Shown one piece after another: positions 51,484 to 59,878 of a stretch of DNA of 64,000 nucleotides. Numbering within the stretch: the stretch's first letter is position 1; each line of letters begins with the position of its first letter. The notes below the pieces were generated by a model that ran no database searches, was not told the origin of the DNA, and was given only the letters and a program-made list of their open reading frames with translations. Source of the DNA: RGIG4097 sp964637515 (GTDB lineage Bacteria; Bacillota; Clostridia; Christensenellales; CAG-917); the NCBI GenBank assembly GCA_964637515.1, contig CAZWUI010000003.1:1-64000 (forward strand), written 5' to 3'. The position numbers and the translations under genes are program-made.

Positions 51484-52590
51484 ATGAGATACCTTGACCT
51501 TGAAAAACACCTATCCGCCGTGAATACGGGATTTGAACAAGCGAAACCTTTATATGTTATCGCCGGGGTTGACGCATATCTTCGTCACACTGCGCTCGAT
51601 ATGTTCAAAGCACTCGTCGACGAAGATTTCAAGGAGTTCAATCTCACCCTTGTTTCGCAGTCGGACGGTAGGGGGGCGGTCGAAGATGCGCTTTCGATGT
51701 TTCCTATGTTCGGGGACAGAAAGGTGGTTGTCGTGCCCGATGTATCGGAAAGGCTATCTGATGACGACAAGAAGTTCGTTCAGACCTACGTGTTGTCTCC
51801 AAATCCGACGACGATTTTCGTTGCTGTCGTTGACGACGTCCAAGTGAGCGATGATGACGACGAAACGGACGAACAGACGAAAAAAAACGATAAAGAGAAA
51901 AAAGCGGATAAGGACGACGAAGGTGAGCAGGACAAGAAAAAGAAAAATAACAATATCACCGGACTTGCAAAAACTTTCTGCTCGAAATATGGAATAGAAT
52001 TTGTTGATTGCTCTCATCTCGAACCGCAAGAAATCGCAAACGAAGTCAAGCAGATTTTGGATGAAGAACCCGTCCGTAAAATGGCCCCCGCCGCTTTGAG
52101 TGCGCTCATCAACTTTACGAAGTCGGATATGTCGCGTATCGTGAGAGAAGTGCAGAAATTGAAAGCATATTCAAACGACGTCATCACCGAAAAGGACGTT
52201 GAAAATATGGTCGTCCCCGATAGCGAATACGCAGGGTATATGTTGTCGAGCGCGGTCAGCGAGAAACAGGGGGATAGAGCACTTGAAATTCTCAACGCTC
52301 TTTACGGTCGCGGAATGAGAGGGGTAACTATCATTTCCATGCTCTACAACCACTACCGCAAAATGCTCCACTCCACTCTCTACAAGGGAGACGACAAGCA
52401 ACTTTGCACCCTTCTCGAAGTGTCAAGCGGACAATTGTATCACTTGAGAAGAGTTGCGAAAAACTATACGCAAGTCAGACTCAAAAAGTGTGTGGACTAT
52501 CTGCACGAATTGCAGTACTCAATCCTAACGGGCAGGCGCACCGAAGAAAGCGCAGTGCACGACGCAATATTGACCTTGTTGAACGCATAA
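51484..52590 (+). CDS. holA: DNA polymerase III delta subunit with charged insertion
   Basis: A 368-residue clamp-loader subunit that opens the sliding clamp. It has the family start PLYVIAGVDAYLRHTAL, the strand FVAVVDDVQ, and a C-terminal region with YMLSSAVSEKQGDRALEILNAL and SMLYNHYRKMLHSTL, matching the HolA collar. Residues 121-157 are an extra low-complexity stretch of Asp, Glu, Lys and Asn (nine residues DDDDETDEQ and so on) inside domain I. Its exposed, disordered look suggests a tolerated linker. The next gene starts within its stop (TAATG). Confidence 0.92.
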   Translation: MRYLDLEKHLSAVNTGFEQAKPLYVIAGVDAYLRHTALDMFKALVDEDFKEFNLTLVSQSDGRGAVEDALSMFPMFGDRKVVVVPDVSERLSDDDKKFVQTYVLSPNPTTIFVAVVDDVQVSDDDDETDEQTKKNDKEKKADKDDEGEQDKKKKNNNITGLAKTFCSKYGIEFVDCSHLEPQEIANEVKQILDEEPVRKMAPAALSALINFTKSDMSRIVREVQKLKAYSNDVITEKDVENMVVPDSEYAGYMLSSAVSEKQGDRALEILNALYGRGMRGVTIISMLYNHYRKMLHSTLYKGDDKQLCTLLEVSSGQLYHLRRVAKNYTQVRLKKCVDYLHELQYSILTGRRTEESAVHDAILTLLNA

Positions 52591-53393
52591 TGAAAATAAT
52601 CGTAGTCAAAAACAGAATAGATAGAAAATACTCCGCTCTCATTTGGACGGCGTTGATTCTTGCATCCCTATTCAATGCGCTATATTCTCTCATCTTGGAG
52701 TTTGGCACCTATGTCGGAGTGAAAGACATCGTCATCAACGTCATTCTCGACGTGCTATACAACGGACTGCTCCCTGCGTGGCTCTGCTACTGTTGCGCAT
52801 CCATATTCAGTTCTATGGCGTTGAGAAGGGGATTGCGGGATATATCGCACTCGGATTTCATCTATCTCACGATGATATTCACCGCTGCGGCAAGATTTTT
52901 GATGGGACTCGTCAAAATATGCGCGCTTGCATCCGAAGTCGTGTTCGTGTATGCAAGTTATATTTGCGACGTCACCATACTGTCCGCCGCATTGTACGCA
53001 ATGTTCTTTGCGGTGATTTATCCGAAGTATCTCGATCCGTTTTCGGGCAGGATGTGTTTCAAACTGTGGACGACCGCCTATCTCGTGTGTCAGGGAATAC
53101 ACACTCTGCTCCCTTGCATAGCGAACTTCGTGTTGAAAAACGACGCTTCGTTTGCGGATAGGTTTCAATCGACCTTTGCAAATTACGGCATCAGTTTCGG
53201 CGGGACTTTGGTCACCGACGATACCGTCACCGCAAGCATAGTGGCGGTGTCGATATTTGCGGTGCTCGTCGTCCTGACTCTCGTTTTGCAAGCGGTGCTT
53301 GACAACAAAGCCAAAAACTATATCCCCGTCATCGAAGCCGAAAACAATCCTTTCGACGACGACGGAAAAGTCTTTGATGAATTTGATATTTAA
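52590..53393 (+). CDS. Six-helix membrane protein, unknown function
   Basis: A 267-residue protein with six hydrophobic segments (about 14-37, 43-70, 88-111, 118-145, 156-178 and 203-230) and an acidic C-terminal tail ending DDDGKVFDEFDI. I do not recognise the family. The frame extends upstream into holA, but the ATG at 52590, inside the holA stop, is the plausible start. It lies 24 bases before cdaA and may be co-transcribed. In many Gram-positives the partner next to cdaA is CdaR; this protein is not CdaR. Confidence 0.78.
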   Translation: MKIIVVKNRIDRKYSALIWTALILASLFNALYSLILEFGTYVGVKDIVINVILDVLYNGLLPAWLCYCCASIFSSMALRRGLRDISHSDFIYLTMIFTAAARFLMGLVKICALASEVVFVYASYICDVTILSAALYAMFFAVIYPKYLDPFSGRMCFKLWTTAYLVCQGIHTLLPCIANFVLKNDASFADRFQSTFANYGISFGGTLVTDDTVTASIVAVSIFAVLVVLTLVLQAVLDNKAKNYIPVIEAENNPFDDDGKVFDEFDI

Positions 53394-53417
53394 CGTGCTC
53401 TGCACGAGGAGTAAAAT

Positions 53418-54281
53418 ATGAACTACAATTTTGTCGAATGGGTGAAAAACATTGATTACTACGCAGTCCTTGACGGCGTGGTGATAGCGACCGTCTTGGT
53501 GTTGCTGTTCACGTTCTTCGCATACAAACGCAACGTCAGGGTATTGTGCTTGTTGCTATCCGTTATGGTGTTGGAAATTCTCGTACAAGTGCTATCGCAA
53601 CTCTGCGACCACGAGATACTCACCGTATCGAGATATATCTTGCACTACGCGATGATTTTCGTCATAGTGATCACTGCCGTCGTCTATCAGACCGACCTCA
53701 AATCGTTGTTCCAAAAGATAGGCAATCCCCGCGGACTGTCCATTTTCAACGACCAACTCAACAGTGACGACGAATTGAGAGATGCGACCACCGAAATTTT
53801 GACCGCTTGTCAGGATATGGCAAAACAGGACGTCGGTGCGATCATCATCATTGATATGAACGGAGACATTCAGGACACCATCATCGACACCGGCACGGTG
53901 CTCGGCGCAACCTTGACCGCTCCTTTGCTCGAAAGCATTTTCAACACGAAAGCACCACTTCACGACGGTGCAGTTATCGTCAGAGGTAACAAAATCGTGG
54001 CGGCGGGTTGTTTCTTGCCCCTTACCCAGAGAAACGTCAACAAGGAAATGGGCACCCGTCACAGAGCCGCTATCGGTATCACCGAAGATACGGATGTTTT
54101 GTCCATCGTCGTCAGTGAGGAAACGGGCATCATCTCCGTCGTCAAACACGGCGAAATCAAACGCTATATGACCATGGACAAACTCAAAGACGAGATCGAA
54201 GAAGCTTACGGTATTTCCCTTGCCGCTCTCGCTCGTCGTCAGGCAAAACAGGAAAAGAAACACCACGGAAGATTGCAATAA
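53418..54281 (+). CDS. cdaA: Membrane diadenylate cyclase (CdaA type)
   Basis: A 287-residue enzyme making cyclic di-AMP from two ATP. Three membrane helices (about 15-37, 41-63 and 74-91) precede the DisA_N catalytic domain from about residue 100. Conserved motifs are DGAVIVRG (183-190) and GTRHRAAIG (212-220), both required in the family. Cyclic di-AMP controls potassium and osmolyte balance and cell-wall state. The usual neighbours cdaR and glmM are absent; the flanking genes are a six-helix protein and a DUF1015 protein. A GAGGAG site precedes the ATG. Confidence 0.95.
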   Translation: MNYNFVEWVKNIDYYAVLDGVVIATVLVLLFTFFAYKRNVRVLCLLLSVMVLEILVQVLSQLCDHEILTVSRYILHYAMIFVIVITAVVYQTDLKSLFQKIGNPRGLSIFNDQLNSDDELRDATTEILTACQDMAKQDVGAIIIIDMNGDIQDTIIDTGTVLGATLTAPLLESIFNTKAPLHDGAVIVRGNKIVAAGCFLPLTQRNVNKEMGTRHRAAIGITEDTDVLSIVVSEETGIISVVKHGEIKRYMTMDKLKDEIEEAYGISLAALARRQAKQEKKHHGRLQ

Positions 54282-54290
54282 GGAGTATTT

Positions 54291-55511
54291 ATGAAGACCG
54301 TAAAATGCGTAGACGTATTGTTGCCGAAAGTCGCCGACCTTTCAAAATGGGCGGTCGTTTCTTGTGACCAATTTACGTCCCAGCGCGACTACTGGAAAGA
54401 AGTTGAAGAATACGTGGGGGATAGCCCCAGCACCCTAAAACTGATTTTCCCAGAAGTCTATCTCGAAGACGGCGACGCAGACGAGAGAATTTCAAAGATA
54501 AACGCCACTATGGAAGACTATCTCGCAACCGGTAAATTCACCGAATTAAAGGATAGTTTTATCCTTGTCAAAAGGGACACCGCCGAAGGCAATTCACGTC
54601 TTGGATTGGTGGGCGCAATCGACCTTGAAGACTACTCCTACGTGCATCCGACCGACGCTCCTTTGCGTGCGACCGAAGGCGTGGTTTTGGACAGAATCCC
54701 CCCACGTCTTAAAATCCGCAAGGGCGCACCCATCGAACTTCCGCATATCATCGTTCTTATGGATGACAAGGAGAAGTGTGTCATTGAAGAACTCTGGAAA
54801 GAGAAGGATGAGAGCGACAAACTCTACGACTTCGACCTCAATATGAAAGGCGGTCATTTGACGGGATACAGGGTTGACAGTGAAAAAGCGTTCGATAAAC
54901 TTGCGATTTATGAAAATGATATGCATTCTCGCTACGGCGAAAAATCGACGTTTGTCTTTGCGGTAGGGGACGGAAATCACTCCCTTGCAACCGCACAGGC
55001 GCATTGGAATGAAATCAAAAAAACTCTGTCCGACGAGGAAAAAGAAAACCACCCCGCAAGGTTTGCGCTTTGCGAAATCGAAAATCTGCACGACGACGGC
55101 ATAACTTTCGAGCCTATTCATCGTGCGATTTTCGGAGCGGATAACGCAGACTTCATCACCTATCTTTCGAGCGTTTTGAAGGGTGGTGGAAAACTCACGC
55201 TCGAGGCGGACGGAATCGCTTACGTCATCGCTTGCAACGATATGAGCGCAGAGTGTATTGCAGAAGTGCAATCCGCTATTGACGAGTATATATCGAAAAA
55301 CGTGGGTGTGAGTGTGGACTACGTGCACGGTGAAAATCACCTTCGCAACGTCGCGGAGAGCAGTGGAGGTATCGCTATCTTCATGCCTTCAATCAAAAAG
55401 GACGAACTTTTCCGCTACGTCATCGACCACGGCAATCTCTGCCGTAAAGCGTTTAGTATGGGTGAGGCGGAGGAGAAGAGATACTACTTCGAGTGCCACA
55501 AAATCAAGTAA
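54291..55511 (+). CDS. DUF1015 family protein
   Basis: A 406-residue cytosolic protein of the uncharacterised DUF1015 family. It opens with VDVLLPKVADLSKWAVVSCDQFTSQ, has YVHPTDAPLRATEGVVLDRIPPR and the family's hallmark FAVGDGNHSLATAQAHW near residues 221-237. Function is not established. AAGGAG precedes the ATG, and it is placed nine bases after cdaA and 42 bases before lysC. Its neighbour lysC is an amino-acid gene, but that is only positional evidence for a metabolic role. Confidence 0.88.
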   Translation: MKTVKCVDVLLPKVADLSKWAVVSCDQFTSQRDYWKEVEEYVGDSPSTLKLIFPEVYLEDGDADERISKINATMEDYLATGKFTELKDSFILVKRDTAEGNSRLGLVGAIDLEDYSYVHPTDAPLRATEGVVLDRIPPRLKIRKGAPIELPHIIVLMDDKEKCVIEELWKEKDESDKLYDFDLNMKGGHLTGYRVDSEKAFDKLAIYENDMHSRYGEKSTFVFAVGDGNHSLATAQAHWNEIKKTLSDEEKENHPARFALCEIENLHDDGITFEPIHRAIFGADNADFITYLSSVLKGGGKLTLEADGIAYVIACNDMSAECIAEVQSAIDEYISKNVGVSVDYVHGENHLRNVAESSGGIAIFMPSIKKDELFRYVIDHGNLCRKAFSMGEAEEKRYYFECHKIK

Positions 55512-55553
55512 CCGAAAAGAAAAAAATTTACATAGAGTGAATTAGAGGTAATT

Positions 55554-56864
55554 ATGAAAATTTGCAAATTCGGCGGTACGTCTATGGCAAACACCAAGAC
55601 GATATTGCAAGTAGCGGACATAATAGGCGCGGATAGCGACAGACGATTTATCGTCGTTTCCGCTCCCGGCAAGAGAGACAAAGCGGACGTCAAAGTCACG
55701 GACGCTCTTTACAAGTGCTTCAACGAAGTCAAAGAGTGCGGAAATTGTGACGAAACTTTCCCCGTCATCGAGAAACGTTTTCTCGAAATCGAAGAGGGAT
55801 TGGGCGTTGACGTCGGCATGAAAAACGAACTTGCCGAAATCAAATATAGGATTGAAAACGGAGAGTCAAAGGATTACACCGCATCCCGCGGAGAGTATCT
55901 CTCTGCAAAACTCCTTGCCGCAAGACTCGGCGTTGCGTTCATCGACACGTTTGAACTCATCAAATTCAACGACAAAGGCAATCTCCAACTCGACTACTCG
56001 ATAGACCTTATCCGCAGTAGACTCGAGGACGTGGACAGAGCGGTGCTTCCCGGATTTTACGGCTCGGACGCAGAGAGCAAAGTGCGCACTTTCTCCCGCG
56101 GCGGCAGTGATATAACGGGTGCTATCGTTGCTCGCGCAATGAATGCGGAAGTCTACGAAAATTGGACGGACGTCAACGGCTTCCTCACCGCAAATCCCAC
56201 TATCGTGGACGATCCCGAACATATCAGATATTTGAGCTATAAGGAACTGAGAGAACTTGCCTATATGGGTGCGGAAGTCCTGCACCCCGAAAGCGTGTTC
56301 CCCGTCCGTAGCGCAGGCATACCTATCAATATCAAAAACACATTCAACCCGAGTCACGAAGGCACGATGATCGTGCCGTCCAACAAACTCCCCAAAAACG
56401 ACAAAGTCATCACGGGTATCGCGGGCAAGAAGGGTTTCACAATCATCAATATCGAAAAAGATATGATGAATAGCGAAATCGGTTTCGTGCGCAAAGTGCT
56501 GTCCATTCTCGAATACGAAGGCGTATCTTTCGAGCACGTGCCGAGCGGTATCGACACCATGTCCCTTGTCGTCAGGGACGAATACCTGACCGGCAAAATG
56601 CAATCCCTGATCACCAAAATCCAAGATAGCGTGCAAGCGGATAGCGTGGATATTCACAGCGGACTTTCCTTGATAGCGACCGTTGGTCACAACATGGCAT
56701 CTCGCCACGGCACCGCCGCAACGATAATGACTGCGCTTGCGGATGCGCATATCAACATACGAATGATAGACCAAGGCTCGTCCGAGCTTAACATAATCGT
56801 CGGCGTAGACACGTTCGACTACGAAAAGGCAATCAACGCAATCTACTATGCGTTCCGGAAGTGA
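55554..56864 (+). CDS. lysC: Aspartokinase
   Basis: A 436-residue kinase catalysing the first step of the aspartate family. The kinase domain begins CKFGGTSMANTKTILQVADI and includes FSRGGSDITGAIVARA and EVYENWTDVNGFL. The C-terminal tandem ACT domains (about 290-436) contain EIGFVRKVLSILEYEGVSFEHVPSGIDTMSLV and HNMASRHGTAATIMTALADAHINIRMIDQGSSELNI. The DapB fusion at 15811 carries a similar ACT pair, so two enzymes of one pathway may share a type of feedback. AGAGGT precedes the ATG. A terminator follows. Confidence 0.96.
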   Translation: MKICKFGGTSMANTKTILQVADIIGADSDRRFIVVSAPGKRDKADVKVTDALYKCFNEVKECGNCDETFPVIEKRFLEIEEGLGVDVGMKNELAEIKYRIENGESKDYTASRGEYLSAKLLAARLGVAFIDTFELIKFNDKGNLQLDYSIDLIRSRLEDVDRAVLPGFYGSDAESKVRTFSRGGSDITGAIVARAMNAEVYENWTDVNGFLTANPTIVDDPEHIRYLSYKELRELAYMGAEVLHPESVFPVRSAGIPINIKNTFNPSHEGTMIVPSNKLPKNDKVITGIAGKKGFTIINIEKDMMNSEIGFVRKVLSILEYEGVSFEHVPSGIDTMSLVVRDEYLTGKMQSLITKIQDSVQADSVDIHSGLSLIATVGHNMASRHGTAATIMTALADAHINIRMIDQGSSELNIIVGVDTFDYEKAINAIYYAFRK

Positions 56865-56866
56865 GA

Positions 56867-56896
56867 AAAAGCACTCCAAACGGAGTGCTTTTTTAA
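56867..56896 (+). terminator. Terminator after lysC
   Basis: AAAAGCACTCC pairs with GGAGTGCTTTTTT around AAAC, directly after the stop codon. Confidence 0.93.
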
Positions 56897-57167
56897 TGAA
56901 ATATTCTATGCGTGTGATATATTGCCGCCGCAAGCATGATAAATGCGGCTTGGGGACGGAGCAAAAATACGCAGAAATAAAACTAACTTTCTTTAATAAG
57001 GTGCGCTCCGGCGAGATTCCCACGCTTTGCTCGGAATGACAGAGTGAGTACACACTTGCTTTTTCGGAGACGGAACACGAGCCGCAACGGCGGCGAGAAC
57101 TTCGAGTGCCGAGCACGTCACAAGGAACTTTGCTTATTTCGCTTTCACAGAAAGCGATGACGGCATT
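56897..57167. repeat. Gene-free stretch with degenerate hairpin repeats
   Basis: No gene is seen. GCCGCA and TGCGGC pair at 56927-56949. At 57006-57044 an element reads GGCGAGATTCC...CTCGGAATGACAG, in which ATTCC faces GGAAT; it resembles the intergenic repeats ending in ..GAATGACA that are scattered through many Firmicutes genomes. At 57139-57157 TCGCTTTC and GAAAGCGA form a hairpin, followed by ATGACGG, possibly a decayed second copy. The class is recalled from general knowledge and not tested here. Confidence 0.45.
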
Positions 57168-57200
57168 AAAAAAGCACTGCGGATTGCAGTGCTTTTTTTT
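57168..57200. terminator. Bidirectional terminator before the acyl-CoA synthetase
   Basis: AAAAAGCACTGC pairs with GCAGTGCTTTTT around GGATT, with T-runs on both strands. It covers the end of the minus-strand gene. Confidence 0.93.
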
Positions 57201-58854
57201 ATTTCTTTTCGTCGTTTTTGCGGATCTCGACACGACGGATTTTGCCTGAAATCGTCTTTGGCATTTCGTCCACAAATTCGATGATGCGCGGATATTTGTA
57301 AGGCGCGGTCGCTTGTTTTACGTGGTTTTGAAGTTCCTTTTTCAGTTCTTCGCTAGGGGTGTAGCCGTTTGCAAGCACGATCGTCGCTTTGACGACTTGC
57401 ACACGGAGCGGATCGGGTACGCCCGTGATTGCACATTCGAGAACGGCGGGGTGTTCCATAAGCGCAGATTCCACTTCAAACGGTCCGATACGGTATCCGC
57501 TCGATTTGATAATATCGTCCTTTCTGCCTACGAACCAGAATATGCCGTTCTTATCGCGCATGGCAAGGTCGCCTGTGTGGTAGTATTTGCCGTTGCGTGC
57601 CTGTGCGGTGCGTTCGGGTTCCCCCTTATAGTTTGAGACCAAGCCGTATTGGTGGGGGCGTAGGCGGATTGCGATTTCGCCTTCGACGCCGTCCGCAACG
57701 GGATTTTCGTCGTCGTCGATGAGGTCTATGTCGTAGCAGGGACTAGGCTTGCCGAGAGAGCCGGGAATAGGCTCCATACCCTTGAAAGTCGCAAGAATAA
57801 CGGATGATTCCGTCTGCCCGAAACCTTCGTAGATTTTGTGTCCCGTCGCGTCGTAGAATTGCTTGAAAACTTCCGCATTCAACGCTTCTCCTGCGGTGGT
57901 GCAGTGCACGATAGAGCCGAAATCGTATTTGGACAAATCTTCTCTTATCAAGAAGCGATATATAGTGGGCGGTGCGCAGAAAGTCGTAACGCCGTATTTG
58001 CCGAGAAGGGGGAGAATATCCGTAGGGGTGAATCTGCCGTTGTAGTCGTAGACGAAAATCGCAGTGCCTGCAATCCATTGTCCGTAGATTTTGCCCCAAC
58101 TGCACTTCGCCCAACCTGTTTCCGCCATGGTGAAATGCAGACCGTCGTCCACAACCTGTTGCCAGAAAAATGCGGTGAAGATATGCGCCAAAGGATATTC
58201 AAAATTGTGTTGGACCATTTTGGGCATACCCGTAGTGCCCGACGTGAAATAGCAGAGCATATCGTCGTTCCATTGGGGGCGGGGTAGGTCGGACGGCAAA
58301 ACGTCGGATTCCTGCATGATAAGGTCGTCGAAACAACGATAGCCGTCGACGGGCTCGGTGTATATGCACTCTTTGAGAGTGGTGCATTTGTCAAGGGCAA
58401 GTCCTATATGTTCGATGACGTCCGCTTCTGCCGTCGCGACGATGACTTTGACTTCTGCATTGTTTGCGCGGTAGTAGACGTCTTTGGGGGTGAGCAGGTG
58501 AGTGGCGGGGATAAGCACGACGCCGATTTTGCAACAGGCAACCGCAAGCACCCAAAACTCCCATCTACGATTGAGCATACCCATCACGTAGTCGCCTTTT
58601 TTCAGTCCCATACCGAGAAGAAGATTTGCGCAACGATTGCTGAGTTTGGATATATCGTCGAAAGTGAAGATGCGCTCCTCGCCCTTGCTATTGCACCAAA
58701 CCAATGCACGCTTTGAGGGTTGGAGTCGTGCATATTCGTCAACAACGTCAAAACCGAAATTGAAACCGTCGGGGACGGTCAGTCTGCAATTCGCACTGAA
58801 ATCCTCGTAATCGTTGAAGTCGGTTCTGTTCAGAAATTTTGACAAAAGGTTCAT
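57199..58854 (-). CDS. AMP-forming acyl-CoA synthetase
   Basis: A 551-residue adenylate-forming enzyme that activates a carboxylic acid with ATP and CoA. Motifs are YFTSGTTGMPKMVQH near residue 200 (ATP loop), YEGFGQTES near 340, YYHTGDLAMRDKNG near 425 and the catalytic lysine in PKTISGKIRRVEIR near 535. The acceptor region resembles medium-chain or acetyl/propionyl-type synthetases of anaerobes. Substrate chain length cannot be fixed by eye. AAGGA precedes the ATG at 58854. It stands alone and is divergent from the 59018 gene. Confidence 0.9.
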   Translation of the reverse strand: MNLLSKFLNRTDFNDYEDFSANCRLTVPDGFNFGFDVVDEYARLQPSKRALVWCNSKGEERIFTFDDISKLSNRCANLLLGMGLKKGDYVMGMLNRRWEFWVLAVACCKIGVVLIPATHLLTPKDVYYRANNAEVKVIVATAEADVIEHIGLALDKCTTLKECIYTEPVDGYRCFDDLIMQESDVLPSDLPRPQWNDDMLCYFTSGTTGMPKMVQHNFEYPLAHIFTAFFWQQVVDDGLHFTMAETGWAKCSWGKIYGQWIAGTAIFVYDYNGRFTPTDILPLLGKYGVTTFCAPPTIYRFLIREDLSKYDFGSIVHCTTAGEALNAEVFKQFYDATGHKIYEGFGQTESSVILATFKGMEPIPGSLGKPSPCYDIDLIDDDENPVADGVEGEIAIRLRPHQYGLVSNYKGEPERTAQARNGKYYHTGDLAMRDKNGIFWFVGRKDDIIKSSGYRIGPFEVESALMEHPAVLECAITGVPDPLRVQVVKATIVLANGYTPSEELKKELQNHVKQATAPYKYPRIIEFVDEMPKTISGKIRRVEIRKNDEKK

Positions 58855-58966
58855 CGTTAGTCCTTTTCCGCTCGCGCGGAATATACGTCGAATATATATT
58901 GCTTTAGTACGCTAAATAAAATAATATCACAGTTTTTACGTCTTGGATAGCATTTTGTTAAAATTA

Positions 58967-58995
58967 TTGCATACGGCGACGGTTTGTGCTAAAAT
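58967..58995 (+). promoter_or_regulatory. Promoter of the 59018-uvrB-uvrA unit
   Basis: TTGCAT (58967-58972), 17 bases, then TAAAAT (58990-58995). AGGAGG (59007-59012) lies six bases before the ATG at 59018. Confidence 0.75.
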
Positions 58996-59017
58996 CATAT
59001 AGCAATAGGAGGTCGTT

Positions 59018-59428
59018 ATGCTTGACGGAGATGCCAAAGTAGTGTACGAAGCACTCAAAAAAATCACGGGGGACGACGAAGTCTACAAAGTCGTCGAGGC
59101 GGAAGAAATCATGGAGATTTTGCCGTACGCTATGTCCAAACTTCAACTCTCCGGCGCAATCCGCGATTTGAAAGATAGCGACTACATCAGAGTTAAGTAT
59201 TTCACCCCCGACGAGTATTGTCTCATCACACTGAAACGCAACGAGCAACCCGCCGTCGTCGAGATAGGCGAGAAGAAAGAAACGACACCCGAAATCGCTC
59301 CCGAAAAGACCGTCGTCACAGTCAAAAGCGGAGGCGGAAAAGCGTTTTTAGGTGCATTTCTCGGTGCTTTGCTCGGTTCGGGAATCGTCGTCACCATTGC
59401 TATACTGATAACAAGATTCGCACTTTAA
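59018..59428 (+). CDS. Small winged-helix-like protein with C-terminal membrane helix (1)
   Basis: A 136-residue protein I do not recognise. Residues 1-75 look like a winged-helix fold: helices around EALKKITGDDEVYKVVEAEE and MSKLQLSGAIRDLKDSDYI, then a wing-like hairpin ending YCLITL. A charged linker leads to a Gly-rich membrane helix at about 110-133 (AFLGAFLGALLGSGIVVTIAI). It would place a DNA-binding-like domain on the inner face of the membrane. It resembles the next gene in architecture. It has a strong AGGAGG site and a promoter, and uvrB follows two genes on. Confidence 0.72.
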   Translation: MLDGDAKVVYEALKKITGDDEVYKVVEAEEIMEILPYAMSKLQLSGAIRDLKDSDYIRVKYFTPDEYCLITLKRNEQPAVVEIGEKKETTPEIAPEKTVVTVKSGGGKAFLGAFLGALLGSGIVVTIAILITRFAL

Positions 59429-59476
59429 CCATACATAACGATGATATAAACGTCGCATTATGCGACTTGGGAGATT

Positions 59477-59878
59477 ATGGCAGTTACACTCGAAAAACAA
59501 CACGTTCTCACCAAAAAAGAGAAAAACGTCATGCGCATTATCTATCAGGCGTCCGCAAAAAACGGCACCTGTTTGATCACGCCCATAGACATTTTCGAGA
59601 AACTCTCTCTCGACCTTGAATACGACGAGGAAGAATTGGACACCATTCTTCGTAACTTGGAACTCGACGACTACTTCGACTTGACGAGATCGGACAAAAA
59701 AGGGGAACTCGTCTATTGTATCAATATGCACCAAAAGGGGCTTGCCTTCGCAAGAGTCGAAAGAGCGTTCAGAAGCAATATCGTGTTCAGACTTTTGCTC
59801 GCACTTGCGACGGGCACCGTGTCCGCAATCATTGGCGTGCTCATCAAGTACGTGTTCGTTCCTCTCATACAAGGCTGA
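59477..59878 (+). CDS. Small winged-helix-like protein with C-terminal membrane helix (2)
   Basis: A 133-residue protein with the same plan as the preceding one: helical N-terminus ([18 protein letters not shown]), helix-turn-helix-like [19 protein letters not shown], a wing ending [14 protein letters not shown], then a hydrophobic helix at about 106-131 ([18 protein letters not shown]). Sequence identity to its neighbour is low, so they are diverged paralogues or convergent. Its stop TGA overlaps the uvrB ATG (TGATG), so it is translationally coupled to DNA repair genes. Confidence 0.72.
   Translation: MAVTLEKQHVLTKKEKNVMRIIYQASAKNGTCLITPIDIFEKLSLDLEYDEEELDTILRNLELDDYFDLTRSDKKGELVYCINMHQKGLAFARVERAFRSNIVFRLLLALATGTVSAIIGVLIKYVFVPLIQG

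Noticed and set aside
52404..52589. 62-codon extension of the six-helix protein into holA
   Set aside because: Overlaps holA in another frame; the ATG at 52590 inside the holA stop is the natural start.
55866..57275. 469-codon minus-strand open frame across lysC
   Set aside because: Antisense to aspartokinase, with a Cys/His/Arg-rich composition typical of shadow frames.
58890..58907. LexA-like palindrome CGAATATATATTGC between the acyl-CoA synthetase and the uvr unit
   Set aside because: Only a 10-base AT palindrome matches; the C and G of the Gram-positive SOS box are missing, and it lies about 60 bases upstream of the uvr-unit promoter.
59716..59877. 54-codon extension of uvrB
   Set aside because: These residues come from another frame of the upstream gene; UvrB starts at the ATG in TGATG at 59878.
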